A program made the translations under genes and the position numbers. Shown here piece after piece: positions 15,825 through 27,653 of a DNA stretch of 64,000 bases. This DNA is from Oryza sativa Japonica Group (taxonomy: Eukaryota > Streptophyta > Magnoliopsida > Poales > Poaceae): NCBI RefSeq assembly GCF_034140825.1, contig NC_089046.1, positions 25,652,501 through 25,716,500 of the forward strand, read 5' to 3'. Within the stretch, counting starts at the first letter, position 1. Every line of letters begins with the position of its first letter. Below the pieces are notes generated by a model. The model did not search any database and was not told where the DNA came from. It worked only from the letters and a program-made list of their open reading frames with translations.

Positions 15825-17246
15825 TATGTCTTTTTTATTCTTATAGAACTCTCTTAAATTACTTATTCGATTTATAATCCGATTATAGTACTGTTGTATT
15901 CATTGCAATTAAATCTTTATAACAAGATCTCTAAACCCAAAACCAGATATAACCGGTCCCTAAATTGTCAAAACCGGTGCAAATGAGATCCCTCGACGGT
16001 TTTGAATGCAGTTTTAGCTGACGTGGCATCTACGTGACTGGTTTAACTAGGTCTCCGTTCCACGTGGCATTGACGTGGCGGAGCGGCGGTGGCGGTGGGC
16101 CGCGGGGTCGGTGCCTGCTCCCGCGCCGCCGATGGCGCCGTGACTCATCCTCCTCGTTGGCATCGACCATGTCCTCATCCTCCGGATGCTCATTGCCGCC
16201 GGACAGTGGATCGAGAGCCCCCTGTCGTGTGGGTTTTCAATGGACCCCCCACATCATGTTAGATGTTGCACGGCGGTGAGGAGGAGAGGCGGAGTTCGCC
16301 GGCGACGTCAAAGCGGTTTTGCTGGACCAAAAGCGAATTCTTCTCAAGGACAAATGATCGATCCATGGACATGATGATTTGGAAATCTGAAAACCTGACA
16401 TAAATGGGAACAATCGAGTTCTAAATTTATACTAGTAAGATCTGCGTTCCAAGTTTATCTCAAAAAAAAAATTATAGCGAGGACTAAGGTTGTGTTCTTC
16501 CCTAACTCATCTTCATCTTCTTCTACCCGTACGTTTTTGGACTGCTAAACAATACGTTTTTGCAAAAGTTTTTTTTATAGAAAAGTTGTTTAATTAATCA
16601 CGTATTTTCAAATTTCAAGTTTTTTTTATTAATACTTGATTAATCATGTATTAATGGACAATACTATTTTCCGTGCATGGAGGCCTATGGTGTCTTATTC
16701 TCTCCGCCCGACTGAGTAAGACGGGGTTAAACTTAACACTGTTTATAAAACTAATCTTGATTAAAATTCTTACATACTAAGTTGTTTATAGCAACACAAA
16801 ATCACAATTGTATGAAAATGAATTCAAATGTCAATCCAATCATACTATTTTAATCAAATAAAACTTTATTTGTAGTAAAATGTTATTGATCAACTATTTA
16901 AATAGTTGAATATAAAATACGTGTGCGTCTTATTTATGGCTTTGTTGAGACAACAGCATATTCTTTCTATGAACTAGAAGTGAACTGTGAACACAATAAA
17001 ATAGTACTATAATCTTTATCGTTAGAGAAAATCTGAGTTCTAACACAAACACATGAAATTTGTCATTGACAACAGTTAGTTCCAGAGAAAATGCGGATCC
17101 TATAAGCCTTGTACTCCCCCAGTCTCTCTACCACCGCAACCTTGCGCACACAAACCACACCCACACCCACACCTACACCTTCATTCATATCCACCGCCAC
17201 GATGACTTGATGGAAGAAGAGGAGGAGAGAACTATTTGACTATAAT
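15825..17246. other. Intergenic repeats
   Basis: 15830-15920 resembles the AT-rich repeat units seen at 51.2-52.6 kb. 15920-16380 holds a GC-rich stretch with CACGTGGCATTGACGTGGC, possibly a decayed Mutator-like repeat. 16700-17240 is AT-rich with nothing recognised. Confidence 0.35.
16483..16700. mobile_element. AT-rich MITE, family Z
   Basis: Carries short blocks (TGGACTGCTAAACAATACG, GTTGTTTAATTAATCACG) that recur in inverted orientation at about 41120-41330 and 46640-46790. Ends and target duplication were not resolved. Family name is only a label for this window. Confidence 0.45.
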
Positions 17247-17480
17247 ACTCCCTCCGTTTCAAAATGTTTGACACCGTTGACTTTTTAGCACATGTTTGAT
17301 CGTTCGTCTTATTTAAAAAAATTTATGAAATGTGTAAAATTATGTGTACATGAAAGTATATTTAACAATGAATCAAATGATATGAAAAGAATAAATAATT
17401 AATTAAATTTTTTGAATAAGACGAATAGTCAAACACGTACTAAAAAGTCAACGGTGTCAAATATTTTGAAACGGAGGGAG
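17247..17480. mobile_element. Stowaway-type MITE
   Basis: 234 bp with strong inverted ends (CTCCCTCCGTTTCAAAAT and ATTTTGAAACGGAGGGAG) and TA on both sides. The arms extend over most of its length. It lies about 280 bp upstream of the probable promoter of the SKP1-like gene. Confidence 0.9.
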
Positions 17481-17764
17481 TAAGTGCTATATCAGATGAA
17501 GATCAGTTTAAATGTGTCGTATAAGAATAACATAGGATAAACCGTCGAGGGAAATAAAACGAACTGTATACTTGAGAGGGCTTTTGTATCTGGCTTTATT
17601 ACAATCAAGAAGACGAAATCAAACTGAGGCGGCAGTTGAGGGAGGCAACATGTACTTCTCCGTTTTCCCCGTTGTTTCATGGCCCATCGGCCCACCTACC
17701 ACGGGTGGTGTGAGCCCATTAAGCTCCACCGGGCTTTTCGGCCCTACTCCCTTCCTTCTTCCGC

Positions 17765-17772
17765 CTATATAT
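17765..17772 (+). promoter_or_regulatory. TATA-like box of SKP1-like gene
   Basis: CTATATAT about 120 bp before the ATG, followed by a CT-repeat leader (about 17805-17842). Upstream GGCCCA/AGCCCA motifs (17680-17720) resemble site II elements of housekeeping and cell-cycle promoters. Confidence 0.5.
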
Positions 17773-17805
17773 CGTTCCCTTCTTCTGCAAGCCTCCCCTC
17801 CTCAG

Positions 17806-17841
<36 letters not shown>

Positions 17842-17891
17842 CACTCCACCACCACCCTCACACACGCTCACACCCGGAGGCGGATTGGGGG

Positions 17892-20711
17892 ATGGCGGCG
17901 GCGGCGGCGGGGGCGGCGGCGGCGCCGTCGAGGCTTATGCTGCGCTTCCGGGACGGCGAGCTGCGCTTCGCGGCCACCGACGATGCGCTGCGAGTCCCCT
18001 TGGGGTACGCGATCGGGGCCCCCTTCATCCGCAACGAGCGCATCTTCCGCCTCCTCGACGAGTACGCGCGGACCCACGCGCGGGGCGGCGGCGCCGACGC
18101 CGTGGCCAACATCGCCGCCTGGGACCGCGACTTCATGGCGCGGGAGGTCACCGACACCGTCACGCTCTACGACCTCTTCGTGGTAAAAACAATCTCTCGA
18201 TCGCTCTCGCCTGATTGGTTGATTGGTTGATTGATGCATCCCCCGCGCGCTGAATCCCTCCCAACTCCCTCCCCTTGCCAGGCCCCGTTTGATGGATTGG
18301 TTGATTTTAAAATCATGCTTGCTTCTTCTGTTTGTGTATTGGATGAGATCAGTGGATTCCAAATGGGTACCTGGATGCTTTGTAGGATTTTCATACGAAC
18401 TAGTTCAGAAAAAAAAATTCTAGATGGGAGGTCCAAATTATGCAGGGTTTGGTAAAATTCTCCACCTTATAGAGGAGGCATGTACTTGATTACATGGGAT
18501 TAGGCATGGTAGATTAACGTATGCTGTTGGGAGTAATCCAGTGCGTTATTGTAGATTTGTTGTAGTGTTAATTGCTGTTGATTAACTATAAGATACCTGT
18601 GCATTGCTGCGATAAGTCTTCGTATTACACACGTACGGACACACCGATTTAAGATAATGGGGGCATAGAGCACTGGAATGAGAGAGGACAGGGGGTATGA
18701 ACGATATCAAGTTGTAGACTTCATCCAGCGTTGAGAATTTGATCGGTTTGGACTGGAATATTCATTTGGTATTTGGTAAGATGGAAGCAGCATCCAAAGG
18801 TCTGGAATATTGAGGTGATGTGGCTTCACCGGCTGGAGTGCTTCATTTTAGCAATAGTTGTGGTTAGTGCAACACAACTATGTAGGATTGTGTTTATACT
18901 TTATACTAAAGTTCGCTACTATAGGTAATGTGGGTTTTGCACTCTAGTAGTAGTATATAATGTGCGTTATTTGTGTAAATGATGGTTTCTTGAGTGTTGT
19001 GTTAATTTTCTGGGAAGATCCAGCAATAATCCTTTCAGATAATTCCTTCTCTTCTTTTGATTTGGTTTAATTCCTTGTTCAAGTATAGGCACCATTTAAA
19101 GCCTGGTCCATGGTATATTCAGATGAATGATGTTGTGCACAAAGTGCATATAGCTGCTTCATAATGGATGGTTGAATTTAATGAGTTAAAATCTTCTGCC
19201 TGTGCTGTCTTTTGTATGATGCATATAATCTTGGTCATATTTAGCTTGAAATCATGCATATGCTTGCACAGTTGCCACTTTCTGATTAACTGCACAACTC
19301 ATTGCTTAGTAAGCAGCACATGACACCAAAACCTGTCGTCTCACAAATCTGAAGATCAATGTTCAGTTTTTGCTTCTAGTGAGAGATTACATGGTCTGTG
19401 ACCTTCTGTTAGTGGCTAGTTCATATATGTAAACAATACTCCTAGTAAGTAAAAAATAGTAAGGACATGTTTGTTATGGTGGGTGGGTGAGGTGATGGCA
19501 AGGGGTGCATGTACGCTCTGGATGTGAGTATGCTAGCTCTTGTATACTCACAATGAACTCCTACAGTAAGGCAAATGGAAGCTGATCGATCCCAATGGAG
19601 GTTGTGGACTTGTGGTAGGCCAGATCACAAGGAAGGTTGATTCCGGTTGCGGGCCTCTCTTACGCCTGGCTCTGCCCTATGGGTAGCAGAGGAGGTGTAT
19701 GTATACTAAGCTCTTGTAGAGGTTAGAGGCTGAGGAAGAGGAATCGTGGGAGGCCTGTTGGGTCCCCAACAAATCAGATATGTAGAGACTTCACCCATCA
19801 TTGAAAATGATTGGTTTGGGCTGTAATATTCAGTTGGTAATCTGAGGCGTGGAAGCAGCGCCCAAAGGTCTAGAACATTGCGGTGATGTGGCCTCACTTA
19901 GGGGCTCCATTATAGCAATAACTGTGGTTAGTGCAACACAGCTCTATAGTACTGTGTATAGATAATAATGTGGGTTTTCATGTTTTGCGCTCTGGTAGTA
20001 GTATATAATGTGAGCTTGTTTGTGTAAATGTTGGAGTATAGATAATGTGGGTTTCATGTTTTGCGCTCTGGTAGTAGTATATAAAGTGAGCTTGTTTGTG
20101 TAAATGTTGGAGTATAGGCACTGAAATCTAGCCTGTTCCTTAGAAAGGTATAAATGATGTTGTGTGCAAAGTGCATATATATACCAGCTTCATAATGGAT
20201 GGTTCAATTTAATGTGTTAAAATCTTCTGCATCTTCTGTTCTTGGATGTTGCATATAATCTTGGTCATGATTGATGTCCCAACAGAATACTGTCTAGCTT
20301 GGAATCATGCATGCTTTCGCAGTTGCACAAACCCATTGTTTTGTAATCAGCACATGACATTAGAACCTGTCATCTCACGATTCTGAGGATCAATGTTCAG
20401 TTTTTGCTTCTAGCAAGAGATTTCATGATCTGTGTGGCCTACTGTTAAGTGAAGTGCCTGGTGCATATGTGCATAGTGAGCTGACTGATTGACTGATACA
20501 TCTGTGTACATGTTGATGATGGATGCAGGGCGCGACGGCGCTGGGAATCGACGGGCTGAGCGACCTGTGTGCACAGATGACCGCGGACGCGGTGAAGGGG
20601 CGTCCCGTGGGGGAGGTCAAGGCGCTGCTCGGCATCACCGACGTCGGCATGACGCAGGAGGAGGAGCTCAAGCTCCAGCAAGACAACGATGCCATCCTCT
20701 ACCTCCGTTAA
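17892..20711 (+). CDS. SKP1-like protein (SCF ubiquitin ligase adaptor family), divergent
   Basis: Two exons, 17892-18182 and 20529-20711 (TAA), joined in phase 0 across a 2.35-kb intron; 157 residues. The N-terminal part (about 15-97) corresponds to the SKP1 POZ fold (MLRFRDGELRFAATDDALRV ... WDRDFM ... TLYDLFV). The second exon corresponds to the F-box-binding helices (GATALGIDGLSDLCAQMTAD, then VGEVKALLGITD and EEELKLQQDN). SKP1 links F-box proteins to cullin-1. The sequence is much diverged from typical SKP1: the Ala-rich start is added and the usual WAFE-like C-terminus is replaced by AILYLR. Grasses carry many divergent SKP1-like genes. Its position next to the F-box array is suggestive, but pairing with these F-box proteins is inference. 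The intron contains a large internal duplication. Confidence 0.75.
18690..20455. repeat. Diverged tandem duplication inside SKP1-like intron
   Basis: Unit 1 is about 18690-19430 and unit 2 about 19770-20455. They share ordered landmarks (GTGGTTAGTGCAACACA, CATAATGGATGGTT, GATCAATGTTCAGTTTTTGC). A spacer of about 340 bp lies between them. Unit 2 holds a further tandem copy of about 74 bp (TTTTGCGCTCTGGTAGTAG, starting about 19968 and 20042). Confidence 0.75.
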
Positions 20712-21507
20712 CTACCTGATCATCATCAACAACGCTACTTTTGTCGCTGAAGCATTTTGATTCCATCTCGCCTACTGTGGTGTACTTTGAGGTGGTATTG
20801 GCTTCTCTACGTCTAGATAGACAGCTTAGCTAGATAGATGCACACTTCATCAACCTGGCTTCCTGGTATGCTGCTGAACTTGTAGTAGTAATTCTGAGAG
20901 AAGTTTGGAGGAATTCTGAGAGAAGTTTTGTCTGGTGCGGTGGTGCCTGGGCCTTGCACCTTACTAGTAGCTATTACTCGCTGCTTAATTCAGTCATATT
21001 TGGTACTCCTGTGTACGGTACTAATTGAGAAAAACTGGTTATATTATCAATATATCATACTACCATCGAAGAACACGAGTTTGTTGGTCATAAATTTGTG
21101 CTGCACTTCGAATAGTAGCAGGTTATTTGTCTTGTATCCATCAGTGGAAGTCGAAAGTAGTCATCCAAGTTGATAATAATGACTATAGTAATTCTTGTCA
21201 AGAGTAGGATCTTAGAAACATATTAGTCATGCTAATTTTCTGATTTGTCCAAAACCTAAAGAAGTTTCAAACGGCATATTCTATAAACTTTTATGTCAAT
21301 TCCAACGACGAAGTGCGGAGAGGGCTAATCCTAGTCGTCCGATCAACATTGTGCGGCGTGGATTTGTTACTAACGGTGATGAGTTATTCTGTATTCCCAT
21401 TCCAGAAGCAGTCGCCGATTTGCTCCGGAATTGGACCCTGGCCGTCCGATCGGTAACGTGCGCACCAGATTGACCAGAAAACCAGAGAAAAACTTTCCCT
21501 ATAATAA
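20712..21507 (+). other. 3' UTR of SKP1-like gene and promoter region of F-box copy A
   Basis: 20712-21170 looks like 3' UTR. A short direct repeat (GAATTCTGAGAGAAGTTT) lies at about 20890-20925. From about 21325 the sequence resembles the upstream regions of copies E and F (TCGTCCGATCAACATTGTGC, TAACGTGCGCACCAGATTGA), so conserved promoter DNA begins here. Confidence 0.5.
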
Positions 21508-21687
21508 GGGCCTGTTTACTTTAACGAAAAAAAAACCTTACCAAAATTTGTCATTGCCACTTGCTAAAATTTTAGTAGGATTTCTTATATAGTTACCAAA
21601 ATTTGGCAGCAAACTAAATGTAACCACTTTTTTAGCAACTTTATCAAAATTTGGTAAGATTGAAAATGGCATCAAAGTGAACAGGCT
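21508..21687. mobile_element. MITE at the TATA-box position of F-box copy A
   Basis: 180 bp with inverted ends (GGGCCTGTTTACTTTAA and AAGTGAACAGGCTC) and AT-rich interior with inverted ACCAAAATTTG/CAAAATTTGGT motifs. Copies B, C and E read CTATAAATATCC at the matching place; in copy A the left part (CCCTATAATAA) and right part (GAATATCTAACC) lie on either side of this element. Confidence 0.65.
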
Positions 21688-21801
21688 CCGAATATCTAAC
21701 CCCCGCTATATCAAAATTTGAAACCGCGGAGAGAGAGAGAGAGGCGGCAGCTTGCTCCACACGCCTCCGCCGTGTCGAGATTTCCGACTCGCCGGAGAGG
21801 A

Positions 21802-24007
21802 ATGGAAGAGGCCCGCGCGAGAATCGTCGCCTCCGCCGTGGCCAGATTGAACCTAGTACCGTGGGCGACGCGGACGCATGCCACTCCGGCCGCTGCCCTC
21901 GCGCCGCCCGTCGGCGACATCCCGCACGCCCAGTGGCGGGGGCTACCCGACGACGTCGTCGCCAGGGTGCTCGTCCGCCTCCCCGTCCTCGACCTGTTCC
22001 GCCTCGGTTACCTCTTCTCCCCGCGCTGGCTCGACATCTGGCGAGCCAACCCGCTGCATCTCCACGACCGCCAGTTCGCCTCTCCCCGGATCGCCGCCGA
22101 CGACGTCGCCGACGCCATCGCCAACGTTCTCGAGCTCCACGTCGGGGACGGCGTCCAGTTCGTAGGCGTACAAGGAGGCGTTGGGAGCGACGACGACGAC
22201 GATGGAGATGGAGGTGGAGGCGACGAGGTAGTTGGTGCGGATGGCGACGACCTGGGCGTCATCGTCAACCCTGGCCTGGTGGATGACGACGACGATGGTG
22301 GCGATGATCATGACGGGGGCCTCGACGTCGCCGAAGACGAGGCAGCAGTTCAAAACGCCGGAGTCGTCGACGATTCTGGACCGGGGGTCGCCGTCGAACT
22401 CGAAGAGGGGCCAGAAGATGAAGCCAGTGGAGTCGAAGACGAATCAGCAGATCAAGCCGGCCGCCACCGCCCCCCATCCCCTGGAGGCATAGGCGCCGAC
22501 GACGGCGTCATCAGCGACGACGACCTCTACGGCCACGACGACATCCCAGCTGGTGGTTACGAGATCGGCCGCGTCTACAGCTTCCGAGTGGAGACCACGC
22601 GGTGGCGCCTCGACCACCTCGACCGCTGGTGCGCCGCGCTCCAGCGCGGCCGTGTTCGTGAGGTCATCCTCGCCAACCTCGCCATAGAAGGGCACCCCGA
22701 CCTCCCCCAGGGCATCCGCGACTGCGGCACAAGCCTCAAGGGACTCCACGTCTCCTTCACCGTGGAAGCGGACCACATCGACCCCCTCGTCAATCTCCGC
22801 GGCCTCGGGCTGTGCGGCTGCGCCATCAACCACGGCGTAATCTCGCGAGCACTCCGGCCCGAATCGGAAATCCGGGGGCTGACGGTCGATTTCAACAGGC
22901 AGCTGGGAGACGTCTCCGTCCAGAACACGCGCCTCCGGTCTCTGGAGATGTTCGACAACCTGATGGAGGGCAGCACGATCACCGTGGACGACGCCATCCA
23001 ATTCCGGAACCTTGACCTGTACCTGACGAGGCCATCCAGGATCTGCATCGTTGACGCGCCCAGCCTGCGAAGAATCGGCTCTCTCGATCTCTTCATCACC
23101 GTCTTGGAGATCAAAGGCGTTGTGATTCAGGTATGATCAAATTCAAACCTGCATGCATGCAATGCAGCTCATCCGATTAATTCAAATCCAAATTCAAATT
23201 GGCTAATTAACAACTCTACACTCTGATCATGCGCAGGCTGGGATGGTGCAGCGTCCTCCAAAGAAGCGTTCTGTCAGGATTCTCGGCTTACGGGTGAACT
23301 ACACAGAGATGGGTCACAGGGTGCCCCGTGAGATAGAGCAGATTCTGAAGTGTTTCCCACTCTTAGAGCAACTGGAGATCATGGTAATAAACGGCCAATC
23401 CAATCACTCAATCGTTTCATTGTCCTGAAATTTGCTGTTAATTGCTCTGCATCAGTATTAGGCTATGTCTGAATTCTGATTTCTGATTTGGGTTGTGCGT
23501 GCGTGCCTTTGCTGCAGAATTACTATCGACTGTCTCTGTAGTACGATGGTATTGATATGTCTGAATTCTGTTCGAATAGTGCGTGAGTTGCAGAATTATC
23601 ATGTGTTAATTCTGATTTCTGATTTGAGTTGTGCTTGTGTGCCTTTGCTGCAGAGAGACGATGAGGTTACACAAGAAGAAAGGCTCCTCGAAGCGGATGA
23701 TGAACACATCTATCAAGGGAACAATTTCTTCCGTGACCTTGGTTGTTTCAAGCATCACCTGAGGCGGATATATCTTACAGGTTTCAGAGGGGGCAAGTAT
23801 GAACTTGCTCTGGGCAAAGCCATCCTCGACGAAGCTCGAGCTGGGACACAGTTCAAAATGTTACTCCCACTAGGCAGCAATACCGACAACATCTCGAACC
23901 AGCAAAGGTGGCTTATCGAACATTTCAGAATGAACACTCCAAATGATGCTGTCAGAGACGGGCATGTGTCCATTATTCTAAGTTTGGATGATTGGACTTG
24001 GACTTGA
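21802..24007 (+). CDS. F-box/LRR protein with FBD-like C-terminus (copy A)
   Basis: Exons 21802-23130, 23237-23383 and 23654-24007 (TGA), all phase 0; 609 residues. The F-box is at about residues 45-80 (WRGLPDDVVARVLVRLPVLD, then FSPRWLDIW). A long acidic Asp/Gly-rich linker follows (about 130-250), longer than in copies B, C and E. Leucine-rich segments then run to the end of exon 1. Exon 2 (SVRILGLRVNYTEM) and exon 3 (RIYLTGFRGGKYELALGKAI) resemble the FBD-type tail of plant F-box proteins. Such proteins recruit targets to SCF ligases; target unknown. The start is the first ATG in frame, equivalent to the start of copies B and C. Intron 2 has a duplicated acceptor region (AG ending at 23517 and at 23653). 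A MITE sits where other copies have a TATA box, so expression may be altered. Closest relative in the window is copy F. Confidence 0.85.
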
Positions 24008-24297
24008 AGAAGGTGCGTGCATAAGGCTAGGTTGTTGTTCTGTGCTGCTGTACTGTCATAGAGATTTTAGGCTGGCTCTATTCTTCAGTTTGTCTAAGCT
24101 TGTCAAATGATGTATGCTAAGTGAGCGAATCGTGAATGATGCTCTTGATAGCAGTAAAAGAAGATAATGAGATGAGCATGCTGTTTGTGCTTTGCTTTTA
24201 CCGGAAAATTTGATCAACATAAAAGTGAATGTTTTTTTCTTAGATGCTAAACAACTGTAGTGTACATGTATATTTGTTGATCATGATGCTAGACAAA

Positions 24298-25040
24298 TCA
24301 GGAAAATTATTTGACTGCAGCTAGATTTTTATACAACTATTTAAGTCACATGCATATACTTGAGTGCAATTGTACCTGGTGTAAAAGGAACATTCTGGTT
24401 CTCCACTGACCTGCCAAGCTCCTACCTGTGTATGGATTGGGTCTAAAGTTTAGACTCTAAACTGTACATGTATATTTGTTGATCATGGTGTGTATTAATC
24501 CGTTATGAATGTGTCAATGTATGTCTATGCTCTGTTCATTTTTCCCTTCTGATGTGTTGTGAGCTTCTGAAATGAAATTACATGTATCTATCTGAACAAA
24601 ATTGTACTGTGAGCTCTTACAATTTTTGTGTAGGCTGTGATGGCCTACCAGATCACCATTGAAGATTGGCCTGGCATTTGTAATTATACTACCTCTGATT
24701 TTTTAAAATGATAGTTGTCGTTGACTTTTTGTCACATGTTTAATCATTCGTCTTATCTAAAAAATTTACATAATTATAGTTTATTTTTCTATGAGTTGTT
24801 TTATCACTCAAAGTATTTTAAGCGTGATTTATATCTACTCTAGTATTTTGCTGTGAGTAATACATTTGCTTAAAATTTTTGAATAAGAAAAATGGTCAAA
24901 TATGTGTTCAAAAATCAACAGAGTTATCTATTAAAAAACGAGGGGAGTATAATATATGAACCGTTAGAAACACTGTATTATTTTGGCACGTTTGGAGCCT
25001 TGAATTGAGGAGAAGGAATAGATGAATATTTACAGTCCTT
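24298..25040 (+). pseudogene. Degenerate copy of the kinase gene 3' end (A-B intergenic)
   Basis: Ordered matches to the kinase 3' UTR: AAAATTATTTGACTGCAGC, TACATGTATATTTGTTGATC, TTACATGTATCTATCTGAAC, CTCTTACAATTTTTGTG, TTGGCCTGGCATTTGTAATT and CCTTGAATTGAGGAGAAGGAAT. It contains an additional block absent from 10.1-10.5 kb and is split by a Stowaway element. Non-coding. Confidence 0.75.
24689..24947. mobile_element. Stowaway-type MITE (diverged)
   Basis: 259 bp between TA dinucleotides, ends CTACCTCTGATTTTTTAA and TTAAAAAACGAGGGGAG. Interior TTAATCATTCGTCTTAT resembles the other Stowaway copies. It interrupts the kinase-tail copy. Confidence 0.7.
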
Positions 25041-25137
25041 GTGAATATATGTCGAACAGAACCACTGAGTTGTCTACTGTCTTTGTGATGCGGAAGTCTT
25101 GTGGAAAATATGTCTTGTGTTATTGCCAGTATGAGGG

Positions 25138-25256
25138 TGTGTCTAGTTCACGTTAAAATTAAAAGTTTGGTTGAAATTGGAACGATGCGATGGAAAAGTT
25201 AGAAGTTTGTGTGTAAAAAAGTTTTGATGTGATGAAAAGTTTGGAACTAAACTCAG
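25138..25256. mobile_element. MITE, family Y
   Basis: About 119 bp with inverted ends (TGTCTAGTTCACGTTAAAATT and TTTGGAACTAAACTCAG-like). A related copy lies at 53181-53325. It is located about 60 bp upstream of the TATA box of copy B. Confidence 0.55.
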
Positions 25257-25313
25257 ACTGAGTTACAGAAATCTCATCTCCTGATCATTAGATGCTCGTG
25301 TTGAGAAACTCTC

Positions 25314-25321
25314 TATAAATA
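25314..25321 (+). promoter_or_regulatory. TATA box of F-box copy B
   Basis: TATAAATA within CTCTATAAATATCCAACC, 116 bp before the ATG. The same block precedes copies C and E. Confidence 0.65.
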
Positions 25322-25436
25322 TCCAACCCCCCGCTACATTCGTAAGCGAGATCAAAATTTGAAACCGCAGAGAGAGGCGGCAGCTTGCTCCACACGCCTC
25401 CGCCCTGTCGAGATTTCCGACTCGCCGGAGAGAGGA

Positions 25437-27405
25437 ATGGACAACGTTCGCCGGAGCAGCGTCACCTCCGTCATGTCCGGCATCGGGTCCTCGCCGGCGG
25501 CGCTCACCGAGTCCACTCCGCGCGCCACGCTCGCGCCTCCCTCCAACCGGCACGCCGACTGGCGGGGGCTCCCGGACGCCGCCGTCGCCCGCGTCCTCGA
25601 CCGCCTCCCCGTCCTCGACCTCTTCCGCCTCGGCTACCTCTTCTCCCCGCGCTGGCTCGACATCTGGCGCCGCCTACCGCTGTATCTCCACGACCACCAG
25701 TTCGCCGCTCCCCCGATCGCCGCCGACGACGTCGCCCAAGCAATCACCAACGTCCTCGAGCTCCACGTTCGCAACGGCGTCCAATTCGTACCCGTACAAG
25801 GCGGCGGCGGCGGTGGCGGTGGCGGTGGACATGGAGGCAACGAGGTAGCTGCCCGGGATGGCGGAGGAGGCGACGTCAGCAGCGACGACGAGGAGTACGG
25901 CATCTACGACGACGTCACCGCCAACGACGACGGTGGCTACGAGATCGGCCGCGTCTGGTGCTTCCGAGTAGAGACCACGCCATGGCGCAACGGCCACCTC
26001 CACCGCTGGTGCGCCGCGCTCCGGCGAGGCCGTGCTCGCGTCGTCGTCCTCGCCAACCTCTACCTACTAGAGCACACCCGCCTTCCTCGAGCCCTCCTCG
26101 ACGGCACCAGCCTCGTGGCGCTCCACCTCTTCTACTTCACCGTGGAAGCCTACCACATCGACAGGCTCCGCGGCCTCGGGCTGTACGGCTGCGTCCTGGA
26201 ACCCGGCATGATCGAGCGAGTCCTCCACCCCGAATCAGAGATCCGGGAGCTCGCAATCCACAGCGCCATGGGGGGAACCATCGCCGTCGTCGCCGCCGCC
26301 GCCACGCGCCTCCGGTCTCTGCGCATGTTCAACATCCAGGTGGGCACGGTCGCCGTGGACGACGCCGTCGAGCTGCGGAATCTTCACATGCGCGACACGA
26401 GGCCATCCAGGATCGCCATCAATGGCGCGCCCAGGTTGCGAAGAATCATCTCTCTTGACATCTTCCACACCGTCTTGGAGATCCAAGGCATAGTGATTCA
26501 GGTATGCAAATGAAACCCGATCGATCGATCGATCAACCTGCCCGCTTGCTCAACCGATTTGATTAGCACCAATTCTGAATCTCTGATCATGCATGCGCAG
26601 GCTGGGATGGTGGAGCAGCCTCCAGAGATCCGTTCTGTCAGGCATCTCGGCTTACGGGTGAACTACACAGCGATGGTCGACATGTTGCCCCGCCAGATAG
26701 AGCAGATCCTGAGGAGTTTCCCACGCGTAAAATCACTGGATATCTGGGTAATGCCAATGAACAGACAATCCTATCCAATCAATTGTTTGCATAATCCTGA
26801 ATTTTCTGTTAATTAATTGCTTTCCAGTAGTGATATGTCTGAATTCTGGTTTTCTGATTGAGTAATGAGTTGTGGACTTGTGGTCTGAATTCTGAATCTG
26901 CTGCTAATCAATTGCTCTGCAGTGATATACGTCTGAATTCTGGTTATTCTGATTGAGTTGTGATCTGAATTTTTTAGTGTGTGCGCATTTTGATTTTCTG
27001 ATTGAGTTGTGTTGTGCTTCCCTATTGCAGAGATGCGATGACGTTACACAAGCAGAAGGGCTCCTCCAATGGGACGATGTACACTATGATGGGAGCAATT
27101 TCTTCGATGGCCTTGAGAGCTTCAACCATCACCTGAGGTGGATATATCTTAGAGGTTTCAGAGGGGGAAAGTGTGAAGTTGCTCTGATGAAAATCATGCT
27201 GGACAAAGCTAGAGTCCTGACACTGTTAAGGATGGAGTACTCGCCATTGCCAAGCAGCCTCATCGAGCACACCCTGAATGAGCTCGACTTGTCTCTCTGG
27301 ATTTTCAAGACGCACACTCCAAATGATGCCGTCAGAGGCGATCTTGTGTCCTTTGTTGCAGCTGATGCTTCCGGAAGGTGCGTACGACTAGCAGCGCAAG
27401 GCTAA
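25437..27405 (+). CDS. F-box/LRR protein with FBD-like C-terminus (copy B)
   Basis: Exons 25437-26501, 26601-26747 and 27031-27405 (TAA), all phase 0; 528 residues. F-box at about 42-77 (WRGLPDAAVARVLDRLPVLD). The linker (about 120-170) is Gly- and Asp-rich but shorter than in copy A. LRR-like repeats follow, then exon 2 (SVRHLGLRVNYTAM) and exon 3 (WIYLRGFRGGKCEVALMKIM, ending GRCVRLAAQG). It keeps the TATA box and intact frames, so it is probably functional. A likely SCF substrate receptor with unknown target. Most similar to copies C and E in exon 3 (RCDDVTQAEGLLQW). Intron 2 consists of repeated motifs (CTGAATTCTG, GATTGAGTTGTG) as in the other copies. Confidence 0.87.
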
Positions 27406-27653
27406 GGTTAGGTGTTGTTCTGTCTGTGCTCTGCTTTGTCGAGAGAGAGAGAGAATCTTAGATTGGCTCTTCAATTTCTTCAGTCTGTCTAGCTAGTCAA
27501 ATGATGCTAACTGATATTCTGCTAAGTGAGTGAATGATGCTCTGAGCATCAATGATGCATTGATGCTAAGTGAATGATGATGCTGCTGTCTACTCCCTCC
27601 GTCATATAAAAAAGAATCTAAAACCAGATGTGACATATCCTACTACTATATAA

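Noticed and set aside
22202-22480. Possible CRISPR-like or tandem array in the acidic linker of copy A
   Set aside because: The repeats are codon-level GAC/GAT runs encoding Asp in a confirmed reading frame; no spacers.
25359-25436. Upstream extension of F-box copy B in the same frame
   Set aside because: The extension has no ATG. The matching region in the other copies also lacks an in-frame ATG, so it is more likely 5' UTR.
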